Assembly: GCF_010894405.1 (NCBI RefSeq)
Contig: NZ_JAAIYA010000022.1
Span: 150,191 to 214,190, forward strand
Origin: Pyxidicoccus caerfyrddinensis
GTDB taxonomy: Bacteria; Myxococcota; Myxococcia; Myxococcales; Myxococcaceae
Reading direction: 5' to 3'
DNA length: 64,000 nt
The position numbers and the translations under genes were made by a program. Within the stretch, counting starts at the first letter, position 1; each line of letters starts with the position of its first letter. Of this stretch, positions 17,354 through 27,528 are shown piece after piece. The notes beneath the pieces were generated by a model that made no database searches, was not told where the DNA came from, and was given only the letters and a program-made list of their open reading frames with translations.

Positions 17354-18559
17354 ATGGCGACGGGCAAGGTGGTACGCAGGGCAGTCAAGGCGGCGGCGGC
17401 GGGAGTGATGCACTACAGCGGAGTGCGCAAGGCGATGGCGGCCTACCGCCGCGTCCAGTCCGGCGGGCGGCGCATCCTCATCGTCAGCTACCACCGCGTG
17501 GTGAGCGACTTCACGGGGGAATTGCAGCGCTCCATCCCGGGGCTGCTCATCTCCCAGGAGACGTTCCGCAAGCACCTGGAGGAGGCGAACGCGGCGGGCT
17601 ACGAGCTGGCCTCCATCGGTGACGCGGTGGACGTCATGGCCGGACGGCGCACCACGAAGAAGGACCTGTGCGTCGTCACCTTCGACGACGGCTACCGCGA
17701 CGTGTACCGGTACGCGTACCCCGTCCTGAAGCAGATGGGCGTGCCAGCGATTACGTACCTGCCGACGGCGTTCATCGGCACCGACAAGCGCTTCAACCAC
17801 GACCGGCTCTTCCACCTGCTCCACCGTGTCCAGCAGCGCCGCTTCCGGCCGGAGTACGACGCGCTGCCCGGCCCGTCGCTGGAGCTGCTCGGGCCCATCC
17901 TCTCCGGGCAGAAGACGGTGTCCGCGGCGCTGGACGACTTCATCGGCGAGTACCCCACGCGCGTGCTCACGGACATCATCGACGCGCTGGAGCAGCAGCT
18001 CGGCGGCGGCAAGGAGCTGGTGCCGGAGCAGGGCGACGTCATGAACTGGGACGAGGTGCGCCGCATGGCGCGCGACGGCTTCGAGTTCGGCGCGCACACG
18101 CTCGGCCACACCGTGCTCACGCTGGAGCCGCAGGCGGTGGTGGAGCGCGAGATTCTGGAGTCCAAGCGCACCATCGAGCGCGAGGTGGGCATCACCGTCC
18201 GCGACTTCGCCTACTGCAACGGCTGGTACTCGGACGAGGTCATCCGCGTGCTGTCGTCCAATGGCTTCCGCTCGGGCGTGACGACGGAGGACTTCCCCAA
18301 CCGCATCGGTGGGGACCCGTTCACCCTCAAGCGCAAGGTGCTGTGGGAGAACTTCAGCCTGGGCATGACGGGGGACTACTCGCCGTCGCTCACCGCGTGC
18401 CAGTTCGACGACTGCTTCGGGGTGCTCGGCATGAGCCACCCGGTGCCGGGCAAGCGCCCGCACCACCTCGGCAACTCATCATCCGGGGTGAGCCCGGCGG
18501 TCGCCGCCAACATCATCAGCCCGGAGGCGGCGACGTCGCCGGTGAAGGAGGCTCCGTGA
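17354..18559 (+). CDS. exoL: Polysaccharide deacetylase (ExoL type)
   Basis: 401 residues with the NodB-type fold: motif 1 VTFDDGYRDVY (about residues 105-115) carrying the catalytic and metal Asp pair, and motif 2 FGAHTLGH carrying the metal-binding histidines. It removes acetyl groups from a sugar of a polysaccharide or lipid-linked intermediate. The five-gene order deacetylase, flippase, hexapeptide acetyltransferase, two glycosyltransferases matches the M. xanthus locus MXAN_3259-3263 (exoL-exoP), needed for the spore coat. The ATG at 17354 has GGAGGG 6 bp upstream. It overlaps exoM (GTGA). A sigma-54-like element lies upstream. Confidence 0.88.
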   Translation: MATGKVVRRAVKAAAAGVMHYSGVRKAMAAYRRVQSGGRRILIVSYHRVVSDFTGELQRSIPGLLISQETFRKHLEEANAAGYELASIGDAVDVMAGRRTTKKDLCVVTFDDGYRDVYRYAYPVLKQMGVPAITYLPTAFIGTDKRFNHDRLFHLLHRVQQRRFRPEYDALPGPSLELLGPILSGQKTVSAALDDFIGEYPTRVLTDIIDALEQQLGGGKELVPEQGDVMNWDEVRRMARDGFEFGAHTLGHTVLTLEPQAVVEREILESKRTIEREVGITVRDFAYCNGWYSDEVIRVLSSNGFRSGVTTEDFPNRIGGDPFTLKRKVLWENFSLGMTGDYSPSLTACQFDDCFGVLGMSHPVPGKRPHHLGNSSSGVSPAVAANIISPEAATSPVKEAP

Positions 18560-20091
18560 GCGGCAGTTCCACGCCGGCGGCGTCCGGGGGTTCGTTCCTC
18601 GGCCGCGCCGGCCCCCTCGTGTTGGCCCGGCTGTTCACCGCCGGGCTGACGCTGTCCATTCCGCTCGTGCTCGCCCGGGTGCTGCACCTGGACGAGTACG
18701 GCACGTACTACCAGCTGTTCCTCATCGCCACGACGCTCTACTACGTGCTGCCGTTCGGCGTGGTGCAGAGCCTGTACTACTTCCTGCCCCGCGCGGAGGC
18801 GAAGCGGCCCTACCTGGGGCAGACGCTCCTCTTCATGTCCGCGGCGGGCCTCGTGGGCGCGCTGGGCGTGTACGCGAGCCTGGGGTACGTGGCGGGCTGG
18901 TTCTCCAACCCGGCGCTGGCGGAGTACCGGCTGCCGCTGGCCGCGTATACCGCCTTCCTGCTGGGCAGCTTCCCGCTGGAGGTGTCGCTCACCGCGCAGG
19001 GGCGCACCAAGGCGTCCGCGGGCGTCTACCTGGTGTCCGACGCGGTGCGCGCGGCCGTCATGGTGGTGCCGCCGCTGTTGGGCGCGTCCCTCTATTGGAT
19101 GATGGTCGTCGTCGCCGCCTTCGCGGGCCTGCGCTACGTGGCGACGTGGCTGGTGTCGCTGCGCGGTGTCACCGGGCCGCTGGTGGACCGGACGCTCTTC
19201 AAGGAGCAGCTCGTGTACGCGGCGCCCTTCGGCGCGGCGATGCTGCTGGCGATTCCCCAGCAGAACGCGCACCTCTACATGGTGGCGGGCGCGGTGGCGC
19301 CGGCGATGTACGCGCTCTACCGGGTGGGCTGCTTCCAGCTGCCCGTGGTCGACCTGCTCTACACGCCCACCAGCGAGGTGCTGATGGTGCGGCTGGGCGA
19401 GCTGGAGCGGGAAGGGCGCCTGGAGGAGGGCGTGAATGCGTTCCGCGAGGCGGCGGGGAAGCTGGCCTATGTCTTCCTGCCCTTCGCCGCGTTCCTCTTC
19501 GCGGCGGCGCCCGAGTTCGTCGGGGCGATGTTCGGCGAGAAGTTCCTGCCCGCGGTGCCCGTGTTCCGGGTGAGCGTGCTGGGCGTGGTGCTGTCCATCC
19601 TGCCCATGGATGGCACGCTGCGCGCCCGGGGCCAGACGCGCGCCATCTTCGCCTCGTACGCGGTGAAGGCGGCGGTGACGGTGCCCATGGTGTGGCTGGG
19701 CGTGAAGCACCTGGGCCTCATGGGCGGCATCGGCTCGTGGGCCGTGGCGGAGGTGGTGGGCAAGGCGATGCTGCTGGCGCGGGTGCCGGCCGCACTGTCG
19801 ACACCCCAACTCAAGCTGCGGGTGGTGGACGTCATCCCATGGCGGGAGCTGGGCAAGGCCGCGCTGTCCGCGGTGGCCGCGGCGCTGGGCGTCTTCGTCC
19901 TCAGGGCCGCGGCGGAAGGGGCCTTCAGCCACCTGCCGGAGGGCTTCGTGTGGCGTGTGTTGCCACTGGCGTCGGCCGGGGTGCTCTTCGTCATGGGCTA
20001 CCTGGGCGTGCTGTACGCGGCGGGCGTGCGGCCCTTGAGCCTGCTGGCGGGGCTGCGTCCGCGCCGGGCGGGTTTGAGCGTCGGGAAATAG
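18556..20091 (+). CDS. exoM: Wzx-type polysaccharide repeat-unit flippase (ExoM type)
   Basis: 511 residues, almost wholly membrane-embedded with about 12-14 helices. It begins with the MATE/Wzx-like N-terminus LARLFTAGLTLSIPLVLARV and then LDEYGTYYQLF. Wzx proteins flip undecaprenyl-linked repeat units from the cytoplasmic to the periplasmic face. In M. xanthus ExoM (MXAN_3260) is the spore-coat flippase. The GTG start overlaps the exoL stop (GTGA) behind a GGAG site. The identification rests on topology and gene order. Confidence 0.88.
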   Translation: MSGSSTPAASGGSFLGRAGPLVLARLFTAGLTLSIPLVLARVLHLDEYGTYYQLFLIATTLYYVLPFGVVQSLYYFLPRAEAKRPYLGQTLLFMSAAGLVGALGVYASLGYVAGWFSNPALAEYRLPLAAYTAFLLGSFPLEVSLTAQGRTKASAGVYLVSDAVRAAVMVVPPLLGASLYWMMVVVAAFAGLRYVATWLVSLRGVTGPLVDRTLFKEQLVYAAPFGAAMLLAIPQQNAHLYMVAGAVAPAMYALYRVGCFQLPVVDLLYTPTSEVLMVRLGELEREGRLEEGVNAFREAAGKLAYVFLPFAAFLFAAAPEFVGAMFGEKFLPAVPVFRVSVLGVVLSILPMDGTLRARGQTRAIFASYAVKAAVTVPMVWLGVKHLGLMGGIGSWAVAEVVGKAMLLARVPAALSTPQLKLRVVDVIPWRELGKAALSAVAAALGVFVLRAAAEGAFSHLPEGFVWRVLPLASAGVLFVMGYLGVLYAAGVRPLSLLAGLRPRRAGLSVGK

Positions 20092-20170
20092 ACGCGTGGG
20101 GAGCACTTCCCTCCCCACGGTTGGGTACCTAGTTTCCTCGCCGTCGGGAAATCGGGGTCAGGGAGGCGTG

Positions 20171-20689
20171 ATGGGTGTCGACGCGATGACGTTGTACCGG
20201 CTCGCGCACGGACTGAAGAAGCGGGGCGTACCCCTGCTTCCGGCCGTGCTTCGCAAGGCCATCTATTATCTGCACAGCTCGTACATCCCCGAGGATGCGG
20301 AGATCGGGGAAGGGACGCAGCTCGGCTACGGCGGTATCGGCGTGGTCATCCACAAGGCGGCGAAGGTGGGGAAGAACTGCCTCATCTCGCAGCAGGTGAC
20401 CATCGGCGGCCGCTCGGGTCTCGAGGGCGCGCCCATCATCGGTGACTACGTGCGCATCGGCGCCGGGGCGAAGATTCTCGGCAACATCCGCATTGGCGAC
20501 TTCGCGGTGATTGGCGCCAACGCGGTGGTGCTGAAGGACGTGGCCTCGGGCTCGGTGGTGGCGGGCGTTCCGGCGAAGGTGATTCGCCAGGACCCGGATC
20601 CGCTCACCACGTACCAGCGGGAGATGGGGCTCTTGCCCCAGCGCGCGCCGCTGTCCGCGGTGCCTCCCCCCGCTTCCATGCGGCAATAG
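20171..20689 (+). CDS. exoN: Serine-acetyltransferase-like hexapeptide transferase (ExoN position)
   Basis: 172 residues with a left-handed beta-helix of hexapeptide repeats: IHKAAKVGKNCLISQQVTIG, IGDYVRIGAGAKILG, then VAGVPAKVI, as in the CysE/NodL class. It probably O- or N-acetylates a sugar of the repeat unit, working opposite to the deacetylase; cysteine synthesis is unlikely given the context. GGGAGG lies 4-5 bp upstream of the ATG at 20171. It follows exoM by 79 bp and precedes exoO by 11 bp. Confidence 0.82.
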   Translation: MGVDAMTLYRLAHGLKKRGVPLLPAVLRKAIYYLHSSYIPEDAEIGEGTQLGYGGIGVVIHKAAKVGKNCLISQQVTIGGRSGLEGAPIIGDYVRIGAGAKILGNIRIGDFAVIGANAVVLKDVASGSVVAGVPAKVIRQDPDPLTTYQREMGLLPQRAPLSAVPPPASMRQ

Positions 20690-20700
20690 GGGAGGACTTC

Positions 20701-21783
20701 ATGAAAGTGCTCCTCGTCGGGGACTACCCGCCTCCGTATGGCGGTGTAGCCATCCACGTACAACAGCTACACGGTTACCTGCGCGGCTGCGGGGTCGAAA
20801 CGAAGGTACTGGACATCGGGAAGGGCGGCCGGCCGGCTCCGGACGTCATCCCGACGCGCAGTCCCGCTTCTTTCGCCCTGCGGCTGGCGGGGTTCATCTC
20901 CTCGGGGTGGACGGTGCACGTCCACACGAGCGGCAACAACCCGAAGGCCTGGGTGCTGGCGGGCATGGTGGGCGGGCTGCCGGGGTCCCGGTCGGCCCGC
21001 ATCATCACCCTCCACTCGGGGCTGCTGCCGGACTACCTGGCGGCGTCCGCGGCCCGGCGCAACTTCGCTCGCATGGCGCTGGCCGGCTACGCGCGCGTCG
21101 TGGCGGTGTCCCAGGCGGTGAGGGACTCCATCGTCGCGTGCGGCGTGCCGGAGGAGAAGGTCGTCGTCCATCCCGCCTTCCTGTCCTCGCAGGTGAGGCC
21201 GGGGACGGTACCGGCGGTGGTGGACGCGGCGCGGGCCCGGCGCAGGCCGCTGCTCGCCATGGCGCACCACCCTTCGCCCGTGTACGGGCGGAAGCTGGCG
21301 TTCCGCGCGCTGAAGCTCATCGCGAAGGAGCACCCGGACGTGGGCCTGGCCCTCTTCGGGCCGGGGACGGATTCAGAGGAGTTCATCCGCGACGCGCGTG
21401 AAATGGGCGTGGCGGGGAACCTCGAGGTGCTGGGGGAACTGGAGCACTCGGCGGCGCTGGGGCTGATGGCCCGCAGTGATGCCTTCCTCCGGCCCACCAC
21501 GCACGACGGAGACTCCATCTCCGTGCGCGAGGCGCTGGCCCTGGGCGTGCCCTGCGTGGCCAGCGACGTGTGCACCCGTCCCGAGGGGACGCGGGTGTTC
21601 GCAGCAGATGACGCACAGGACCTGGCCCGCGCGGTGCGCGAGGCCGTGGCGGTGGGCCCGGCGCTGCACCCGACGGTGGATGCGGGGCCGGAGCTGCTCG
21701 CCCTCTACACCGACGCAATTCCTTTCAAGAAGTCAGACGACGAAGCCTTCGATACAGGAGAGACGAGACATGCGGCGCAGTGA
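20701..21783 (+). CDS. exoO: Glycosyltransferase family 4-like (ExoO type)
   Basis: 360 residues with the GT-B opening MKVLLVGDYPPPYGGVAIHV and a C-terminal nucleotide-sugar half containing RPTTHDGDSISVREALALG, where the conserved E-x7-E-like motif has Asp/Glu residues plus SVREAL. It transfers a sugar to the lipid-linked spore-coat repeat unit in the cytoplasm. GGGGAGG precedes the ATG. Its last codons overlap the exoP start by 14 bp. Confidence 0.85.
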   Translation: MKVLLVGDYPPPYGGVAIHVQQLHGYLRGCGVETKVLDIGKGGRPAPDVIPTRSPASFALRLAGFISSGWTVHVHTSGNNPKAWVLAGMVGGLPGSRSARIITLHSGLLPDYLAASAARRNFARMALAGYARVVAVSQAVRDSIVACGVPEEKVVVHPAFLSSQVRPGTVPAVVDAARARRRPLLAMAHHPSPVYGRKLAFRALKLIAKEHPDVGLALFGPGTDSEEFIRDAREMGVAGNLEVLGELEHSAALGLMARSDAFLRPTTHDGDSISVREALALGVPCVASDVCTRPEGTRVFAADDAQDLARAVREAVAVGPALHPTVDAGPELLALYTDAIPFKKSDDEAFDTGETRHAAQ

Positions 21784-22972
21784 TGACATGGACCTGTCGC
21801 GGCGGGCCCTCCGCGGGCGCGACCTGGTGGTGTTCTCCAATGACTGGGATGGGGACCCGCTGTCCAAGGTCCACATCATGAAGATTCTCTCGCGGGAGAA
21901 CCGCATCCTCTGGGTGAACAGCATCGGCAACCGTGCGCCGCGCGCCAACGCTCACGATGCGAAGCGCATCTTCAACAAGCTGGAGAAGTTCACCGAGGGC
22001 ATCAAGGAGGTGCAGCCCAACCTCTTCGTGCTGTCGCCGCTGGCGATTCCCTTCTATGGCTCGGAGCTGGTGCGCAACGCGAACCGGCACCTGCTGCGGC
22101 TCCAGGTGCTGCGGGCGATGAAGCAGCTGAACTTCAAGAAGCCCATCTCCTGGAGCTTCCTGCCGGCGTCCGCGCCGGTGTCCGGCACGCTGGGCGAGGA
22201 GTTCGTCGTCTACCACTGCGTGGACGAGTTCGCCGCCTTCGCGGACACCAACGGCAAGCACATCGCGGAGCTGGAGGAGCGCCTGTTGCGCCGCGCGGAC
22301 ATCTGCATCACCTCGGCGGAGCGCCTGCGGGAGAACAAGTCGAAGATCAACCCGCGCACGGTGCTGGTGCGGCACGGCACGGACTTCACGCACTTCGTGA
22401 AGGCGTGTGATCCGGCCACCACGATTCCGGCGGACATCGCCAACCTGCCCAAGCCCGTCATCGGCTTCTTCGGCCTGGTGGCGGACTGGGTGGATCAGGA
22501 GGCCATCATCGCCACCGCCCGCGCCCATCCGGAGGGCTCGGTGGTCATCATCGGCAAGACGACGCCGGACTGCGATGACTCGAAGCTGCGCGCCGAGCCC
22601 AACATCCACATGCTGGGCCGCAAGCCGTACGCGGACCTGCCGGGCTACAGCAAGGCCTTCGATGTGGCGCTGATGCCCTTCAAGGTCAGCGAGCTGACGC
22701 TGAATGCCAATCCGCTGAAGGTGCGCGAGTACCTCGCCTCGGGCCTGCCGGTGGTGTCCACGGACCTGCCCGAGGTCCGCAAGGTGGGCCTGTGCAAGAT
22801 TGCCTCGAACACCGAGGACTTCGTGCGCAAGGTCGACGAGTGCCTCGCGGAAGGGCCCGGCCCCAGCCGCGAGCGCGCGGACAAGATCTTCAACGAGAGC
22901 TGGGACGCTCGCGTCGAGGAGATCCGCCACCACGTGGGCGCCGCCCTCGTGGCCGACGGGAAGGACCTCTAG
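21770..22972 (+). CDS. exoP: Glycosyltransferase, GT-B fold (ExoP type)
   Basis: 400 residues. The N-terminal half has DLVVFSNDWDGDPLSKVHIM and VYHCVDEFAAF. The C-terminal half has PVIGFFGLVADWVD and LMPFKVSELTLNANPLKVREY, features of the GT-B group that contains WecB-independent capsule transferases. The ATG at 21770 lies inside exoO with AGGAG about 10 bp upstream; an ATG at 21788 is possible. Its TAG shares the palindrome CTAG with the stop of the convergent gene. Confidence 0.85.
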   Translation: MRRSDDMDLSRRALRGRDLVVFSNDWDGDPLSKVHIMKILSRENRILWVNSIGNRAPRANAHDAKRIFNKLEKFTEGIKEVQPNLFVLSPLAIPFYGSELVRNANRHLLRLQVLRAMKQLNFKKPISWSFLPASAPVSGTLGEEFVVYHCVDEFAAFADTNGKHIAELEERLLRRADICITSAERLRENKSKINPRTVLVRHGTDFTHFVKACDPATTIPADIANLPKPVIGFFGLVADWVDQEAIIATARAHPEGSVVIIGKTTPDCDDSKLRAEPNIHMLGRKPYADLPGYSKAFDVALMPFKVSELTLNANPLKVREYLASGLPVVSTDLPEVRKVGLCKIASNTEDFVRKVDECLAEGPGPSRERADKIFNESWDARVEEIRHHVGAALVADGKDL

Positions 22973-24150
22973 GCCGCGTCCTCGCGAGCCTCTGACTCAC
23001 GGCCCGTCACCACGCGCTCCAGGTGCGCGTAGTGGCGGGCCACGCGCGCGTAGTCGGACGGACGGATGTCCGGCTGCGCGAGCGTCTGCGTGAGGTCCGC
23101 CTTCGCATCGAGGTAGTCCTTCCCCCCGCGCTCCATGAGGCGGGCCGCGTCCGCGTCCGACAGCGCGAGGGGGATTCCCAGCCGCTCCTGCATGAGCTGC
23201 CGCAGCGTGCGGTCCAGCTCGGGGAGCAGCTCGCGCTCCACCTTCGCGCGGCGCATCAGCCAGCCCATGCTTCGCACGTACTCCAGCGCCGAGCGGTGTC
23301 GCTCCTGGCGCAGGGGCCGGGCCGCGCCGAAGCGCGTGCCCCGGGACACGGCGTAGAGCAGGCCCACCAGCAGCACCTGCGCGACGAATACCCAGATGCC
23401 GCGAGACAGCGGCGGCGGGGGCGCGAGCTGGTGGTGGTACTCGTCGAACAGCAGCGGGCCGCGGGCCGCGAGCTCGTCCCAGAAGCGCAGGTTGTCGAGC
23501 AGCTCCAGTCGCCGGTTCTCCGCGAGGTCCGCGCCCGCGAGCACGTACACCTCGCCCTTGCCGAGCGGCCATCGCCACACGGCCACTGCACCGCCCAGGC
23601 CCGCCAGGGGCACGGCGTCGTCGTGGAGCATGCGCAGGCCCCGGTCCTGGGACACGCGGAGGCCGGAGAGTCCGCGCAGGGGACCCGCGGCGAGCCAGAT
23701 ATCCACCGTGGTGCCGCCCGCGTCCGCCAGCGTGGAGTCGAGACCGCGACTGCTCGCCGGCATCAGTGGGCCCGAATCCAATCGGAGCCAGTCCTCCAGC
23801 GCGGCCTGGTGTTTGCCCAGCTCGCGCGGGGACAGGTAGACGAGCGTGCCGCCGCCCCGGGTGAACTGCTCCAGCGCGGAGACCTCTTCCTGTGACACCG
23901 GCCGGCCCTCCGGTGACGCCAGCACCAGCGTGCGCGTGCCGGAGGGGAGCGACTCCAGCGAGGCGGTGTACGCGTCGACGGGGCGCCCGCCCTCGCGCAG
24001 GTAGAGGTAGAGCGCGCGGGCGCCCTGGGCGCCGGTGTTCTCCACGGTGGGCACCACCGACTCCGGCGAGTCCGCGCGGGTGGACAGGCCCACCGCCAGC
24101 GCCAGGGCGATGAGCACGCCGAAGATGGCCGTGATGCGGAGGTTCTTCAC
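22969..24150 (-). CDS. DUF4350-type membrane protein
   Basis: 393 residues: an N-terminal helix (about 5-24), a Rossmann-like GATase-type periplasmic domain (GARALYLYLREGG, GGGTLVYLSP, DLAENRRLELLDNL), then a second helix (about 262-282) and a cytoplasmic helical tail. This is the plan of DUF4350 proteins, usually encoded with MoxR, DUF58 and DUF4129 genes; here the DUF4129-like gene is directly upstream with a GTGA overlap. The biochemical role of the family is unclear. It is last in the thiSGE-led leftward run and converges on exoP, sharing CTAG as stop. Confidence 0.75.
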   Translation of the reverse strand: MKNLRITAIFGVLIALALAVGLSTRADSPESVVPTVENTGAQGARALYLYLREGGRPVDAYTASLESLPSGTRTLVLASPEGRPVSQEEVSALEQFTRGGGTLVYLSPRELGKHQAALEDWLRLDSGPLMPASSRGLDSTLADAGGTTVDIWLAAGPLRGLSGLRVSQDRGLRMLHDDAVPLAGLGGAVAVWRWPLGKGEVYVLAGADLAENRRLELLDNLRFWDELAARGPLLFDEYHHQLAPPPPLSRGIWVFVAQVLLVGLLYAVSRGTRFGAARPLRQERHRSALEYVRSMGWLMRRAKVERELLPELDRTLRQLMQERLGIPLALSDADAARLMERGGKDYLDAKADLTQTLAQPDIRPSDYARVARHYAHLERVVTGRESEAREDAA

Positions 24151-25037
24151 CGGGAGACCTCCGCCGGCAGGGTGCCGTTGAGGTGCTCCACCGCCGCGAC
24201 GAAGCTCGCCGCCTCATCCGGCGGCACCGGCGCGAGCGAGTAGAAGGCCCGGTCGTACCAGCCCACCAGTCGCTCCACCTCGCTCACCACCGTCGCGGGC
24301 GCGCCCCGCGCGGGCAGCTCCGCCGCCAGCTCTCGATTCGTCTTCACCCGGTCCGGCCGCGCCAGCCGCCGCTGCTCCAGCGCCGACAGCAGTCCCAGCA
24401 GTCCCTCGCGAATCGCCTCGCGCGCATCCGCGCCCAGCGCCGCGCGGGCCCGCCGCAGGTGCTCTCCCGGCGAGTCCAGCACCAGCGGCGCCTCGGCCAG
24501 CGTCGACGCGAGAGGCGCCGCGGCCTTCCCTCTCCGGCGCGCGGCCAGCCGTAGCGCGCCCCACAGCACCAGCGCGAGCGCCAGTCCCAGCATCACCGCG
24601 CGCGTGGCGACCGCGAAGCTCTGGGCCTCGTTGGACTCGAAGAGGCCCTCCATCCAGGCCTCCAGCTCGCGCATCAGCCGCTTCACCAGGTCGCCGTGAC
24701 GCTGGCGGGCCCGCGAGAACTCCGGCCGGTCGAGGATGGCCTTCAGTCGCGCCGGCTCACCCGGTGGCAGCGCGGCCGGTGCACCACGCTCCGCTTCCTG
24801 CAGTGCGCACGCCCGCTCCAGGAAGCCCGTGAGCTGCTTCGCGCGCTCGGTCGCGGGCGCGTCCTGCTCGGGGGAGGGCAGCGGCATTCCGCCCATGCTC
24901 GCGGCCAGCCCGTCCACCACCGCGGGCAGATCCGAGGGCCGTGTGGCCGCCGTCTCCTCCAGCAGCCGCGCGGTGCGCTCACGCTCCGCGCAGGGCAGGG
25001 TGGCCAGCAGCATCAGCAGGGACAGGCTCGTCGTCAC
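24147..25037 (-). CDS. DUF4129-like membrane protein
   Basis: 296 residues with a signal-like N-terminus (MTTSLSLLMLLATLPCAE), a helical periplasmic part, one membrane helix (about 148-168) and a cytoplasmic C-terminal helical domain whose RTNRELAAELP-like segment (here KTNRELAAELPARG) and FYSLAPV are typical of DUF4129. The start is a GTG chosen because it gives a signal peptide just after the preceding gene; no strong ribosome site is visible. It overlaps the DUF4350 gene by 4 bp. Confidence 0.7.
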   Translation of the reverse strand: MTTSLSLLMLLATLPCAERERTARLLEETAATRPSDLPAVVDGLAASMGGMPLPSPEQDAPATERAKQLTGFLERACALQEAERGAPAALPPGEPARLKAILDRPEFSRARQRHGDLVKRLMRELEAWMEGLFESNEAQSFAVATRAVMLGLALALVLWGALRLAARRRGKAAAPLASTLAEAPLVLDSPGEHLRRARAALGADAREAIREGLLGLLSALEQRRLARPDRVKTNRELAAELPARGAPATVVSEVERLVGWYDRAFYSLAPVPPDEAASFVAAVEHLNGTLPAEVSR

Positions 25038-25062
25038 GGGAGGCTCGCGGGGCGAAGGCGCG

Positions 25063-26091
25063 TCAGACGGCCAGCGTCGGCGTGGCCGGCGGCGAGTCCA
25101 TGCGCCGCTCCAGGTCCAGGGCCTCCCGGCGCACGCGCATGTCCAGATAGAAGAGCGAGCAGAAGACGAAGTAGATGGGCGTGAAGCACGACTGCGCCAC
25201 CACCTGCACCAGCTCCGCGGGCACCAGCATGAGCTGGGGCGTGCGCGCCATGGTCCCCGCGTCGAAGGGGTTGCCATACGGCACCATCACCAGCCACGAC
25301 GGGATGCTGGAGACGAGCTGCACCGAGATGAGGATGAGGCTCATCACCGTGTAGAGAATCATGGCTCGCACCACCACCCGGCCGAGGAAGCCCGGCTCGA
25401 TGCGGCCGGACAGCAGCTCCCCGGAGCGCTTGAATGAGTCCCACGCTCCCAGGTCCTCCATGGCCATGACCGGCGGCAGCAGCAGGAAGCGCAGGAAGTA
25501 CCAGAGCATCGCGGCGATGAGCCCGAGGACCGCGAGCAGGACGCCCACCACCGCCAGCACGATGGCCAGCGTGTTGGAGCCCATGATTGACGCCGCGGCG
25601 GCCATGCCGCCGACGATGGCGCCCGGCGCCAGCAGCAGCACCGTCATCAGCCCCGCCCACGCCATGGACAGGAGATATGCGCCCGTCATCGAGCCCACGC
25701 GGGAGAAGGCGCGGCGCAGGCCGTCCGCCGGGCTCACGGGCTCGCCGAGCTGCGCGGACACCACGTACCGGGACGCCGCCAGGGTGGCCAGCCAGTAGCT
25801 CCAGAAGAGGAACATGAGGAGGACCATCCACAGCCCCATGGAGAGGCCCGCTTCGCCCATGAGGCCCATGGGGTCCTTCTGGGCCTGGGCCTGCGCGTCG
25901 CTCGAGTAGAGCATCGGCGTCAGTCGCTGGCCCGAGAGGACGGTGGCCTTCATCGCGATGTAGTTCACCAGCGAGAAGCCGAAGCTCAGCACGAAGAGCG
26001 GCTTGAGGTGGGCACGCCAGAAGGTGGCGGCACGGTCGATCATCTCCCCCATGGCGAGGGGGCGCAGCTCGGGAACGGGTGTGGGGCTCAC
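25063..26091 (-). CDS. Multi-pass membrane protein of unknown function
   Basis: 342 residues with about six or seven hydrophobic helices, a short cytoplasmic N-terminus (ELRPLAMGEMIDRAATFW) and the conserved DSFKRSGELLSGR loop typical of glycerophosphodiester-phosphodiesterase-type membrane domains. The GTG overlapping the thiE stop (GTGA) is chosen; an ATG at 26121 would overlap thiE by 34 bp. The next gene follows after 25 bp. Role unknown; it may form a membrane complex with the DUF4129 and DUF4350 proteins. Confidence 0.65.
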   Translation of the reverse strand: MSPTPVPELRPLAMGEMIDRAATFWRAHLKPLFVLSFGFSLVNYIAMKATVLSGQRLTPMLYSSDAQAQAQKDPMGLMGEAGLSMGLWMVLLMFLFWSYWLATLAASRYVVSAQLGEPVSPADGLRRAFSRVGSMTGAYLLSMAWAGLMTVLLLAPGAIVGGMAAAASIMGSNTLAIVLAVVGVLLAVLGLIAAMLWYFLRFLLLPPVMAMEDLGAWDSFKRSGELLSGRIEPGFLGRVVVRAMILYTVMSLILISVQLVSSIPSWLVMVPYGNPFDAGTMARTPQLMLVPAELVQVVAQSCFTPIYFVFCSLFYLDMRVRREALDLERRMDSPPATPTLAV

Positions 26092-26723
26092 GGAAGGCGC
26101 AGCATAGCCTGCGCCGGGCATGCGGCCAGCAGGGCTCGGGCCTCCGCCTTCGGGTCCTCCGCCTCCAGCACCGAGGAGATGACGGCGAAGCCCGCCGAGC
26201 CCCGCACCTCCCGCGCCCGCTCGGGGGTGATGCCGCCGAGCGCCAGCGCAGGGCAGGCGAGCACCGCGGCCAGGGCCGCGAAGCCGTCGGGGCCCAGCGT
26301 CGCCCGGGTGTCCCCGGGCTTGGAGCCGGGAGCGAACACCGGGCTCACCAGCGCCAGGTCCGCGCCGCGCGCCGCCCGGGCCTCCGCTTCGTCATGGACG
26401 GCCACGCTGACGAGCCGGCCCGCGGGCAGGTGGGGACGCACGTCCTCGGGTGTTGGGCCGTGGGCGGGCAGGTGCAGGTGCGCGCCCACGAGGAGCGCGA
26501 CATCCATGCGGCCGTTGATGAACAGCGGATTGCCTCGCGCCGCGCAAAGCCCGGCGAGCAGGCGGGCCTCTTCGAGGAACTGGCGCCCGCTGGCCTCGGG
26601 GTGGCGGTGCTGCACTGCCACCTCCGGGCCCGCCTCCAGCGCACGGGCGAGTGCGCTCAAGAGCCGCTCGCCAGGCAGGCGCCAGTCGGTGATGACGACG
26701 AGCCGGGGGGACAGCGCGACCAC
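26088..26723 (-). CDS. thiE: Thiamine phosphate synthase / TenI-like protein
   Basis: 211 residues of TIM-barrel type: LVVITDWRLPG at strand 1, VAVQHRHPEASGRQFLEEA, LFINGRMDVALLVGAHLHLP, VSVAVHDEAEA, LALVSPVFAPGSKPG and ALALGGITPE. These are the ThiE/TenI segments. The diphosphate-contact motif is VQHRHP rather than the usual VQLREK, so a TenI-like (thiazole tautomerase) activity is also possible. It starts at a GTG 10 bp after thiG. Confidence 0.82.
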   Translation of the reverse strand: MVALSPRLVVITDWRLPGERLLSALARALEAGPEVAVQHRHPEASGRQFLEEARLLAGLCAARGNPLFINGRMDVALLVGAHLHLPAHGPTPEDVRPHLPAGRLVSVAVHDEAEARAARGADLALVSPVFAPGSKPGDTRATLGPDGFAALAAVLACPALALGGITPERAREVRGSAGFAVISSVLEAEDPKAEARALLAACPAQAMLRLP

Positions 26724-26733
26724 GGGCCCAGGC

Positions 26734-27519
<786 letters not shown>

Positions 27520-27528
27520 GGAAGTCTC

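Noticed and set aside
17116..17388. Small minus-strand frame between ccmA and exoL
   Set aside because: Overlaps the exoL start and the sigma-54-like site, with no ribosome site and no recognisable product.
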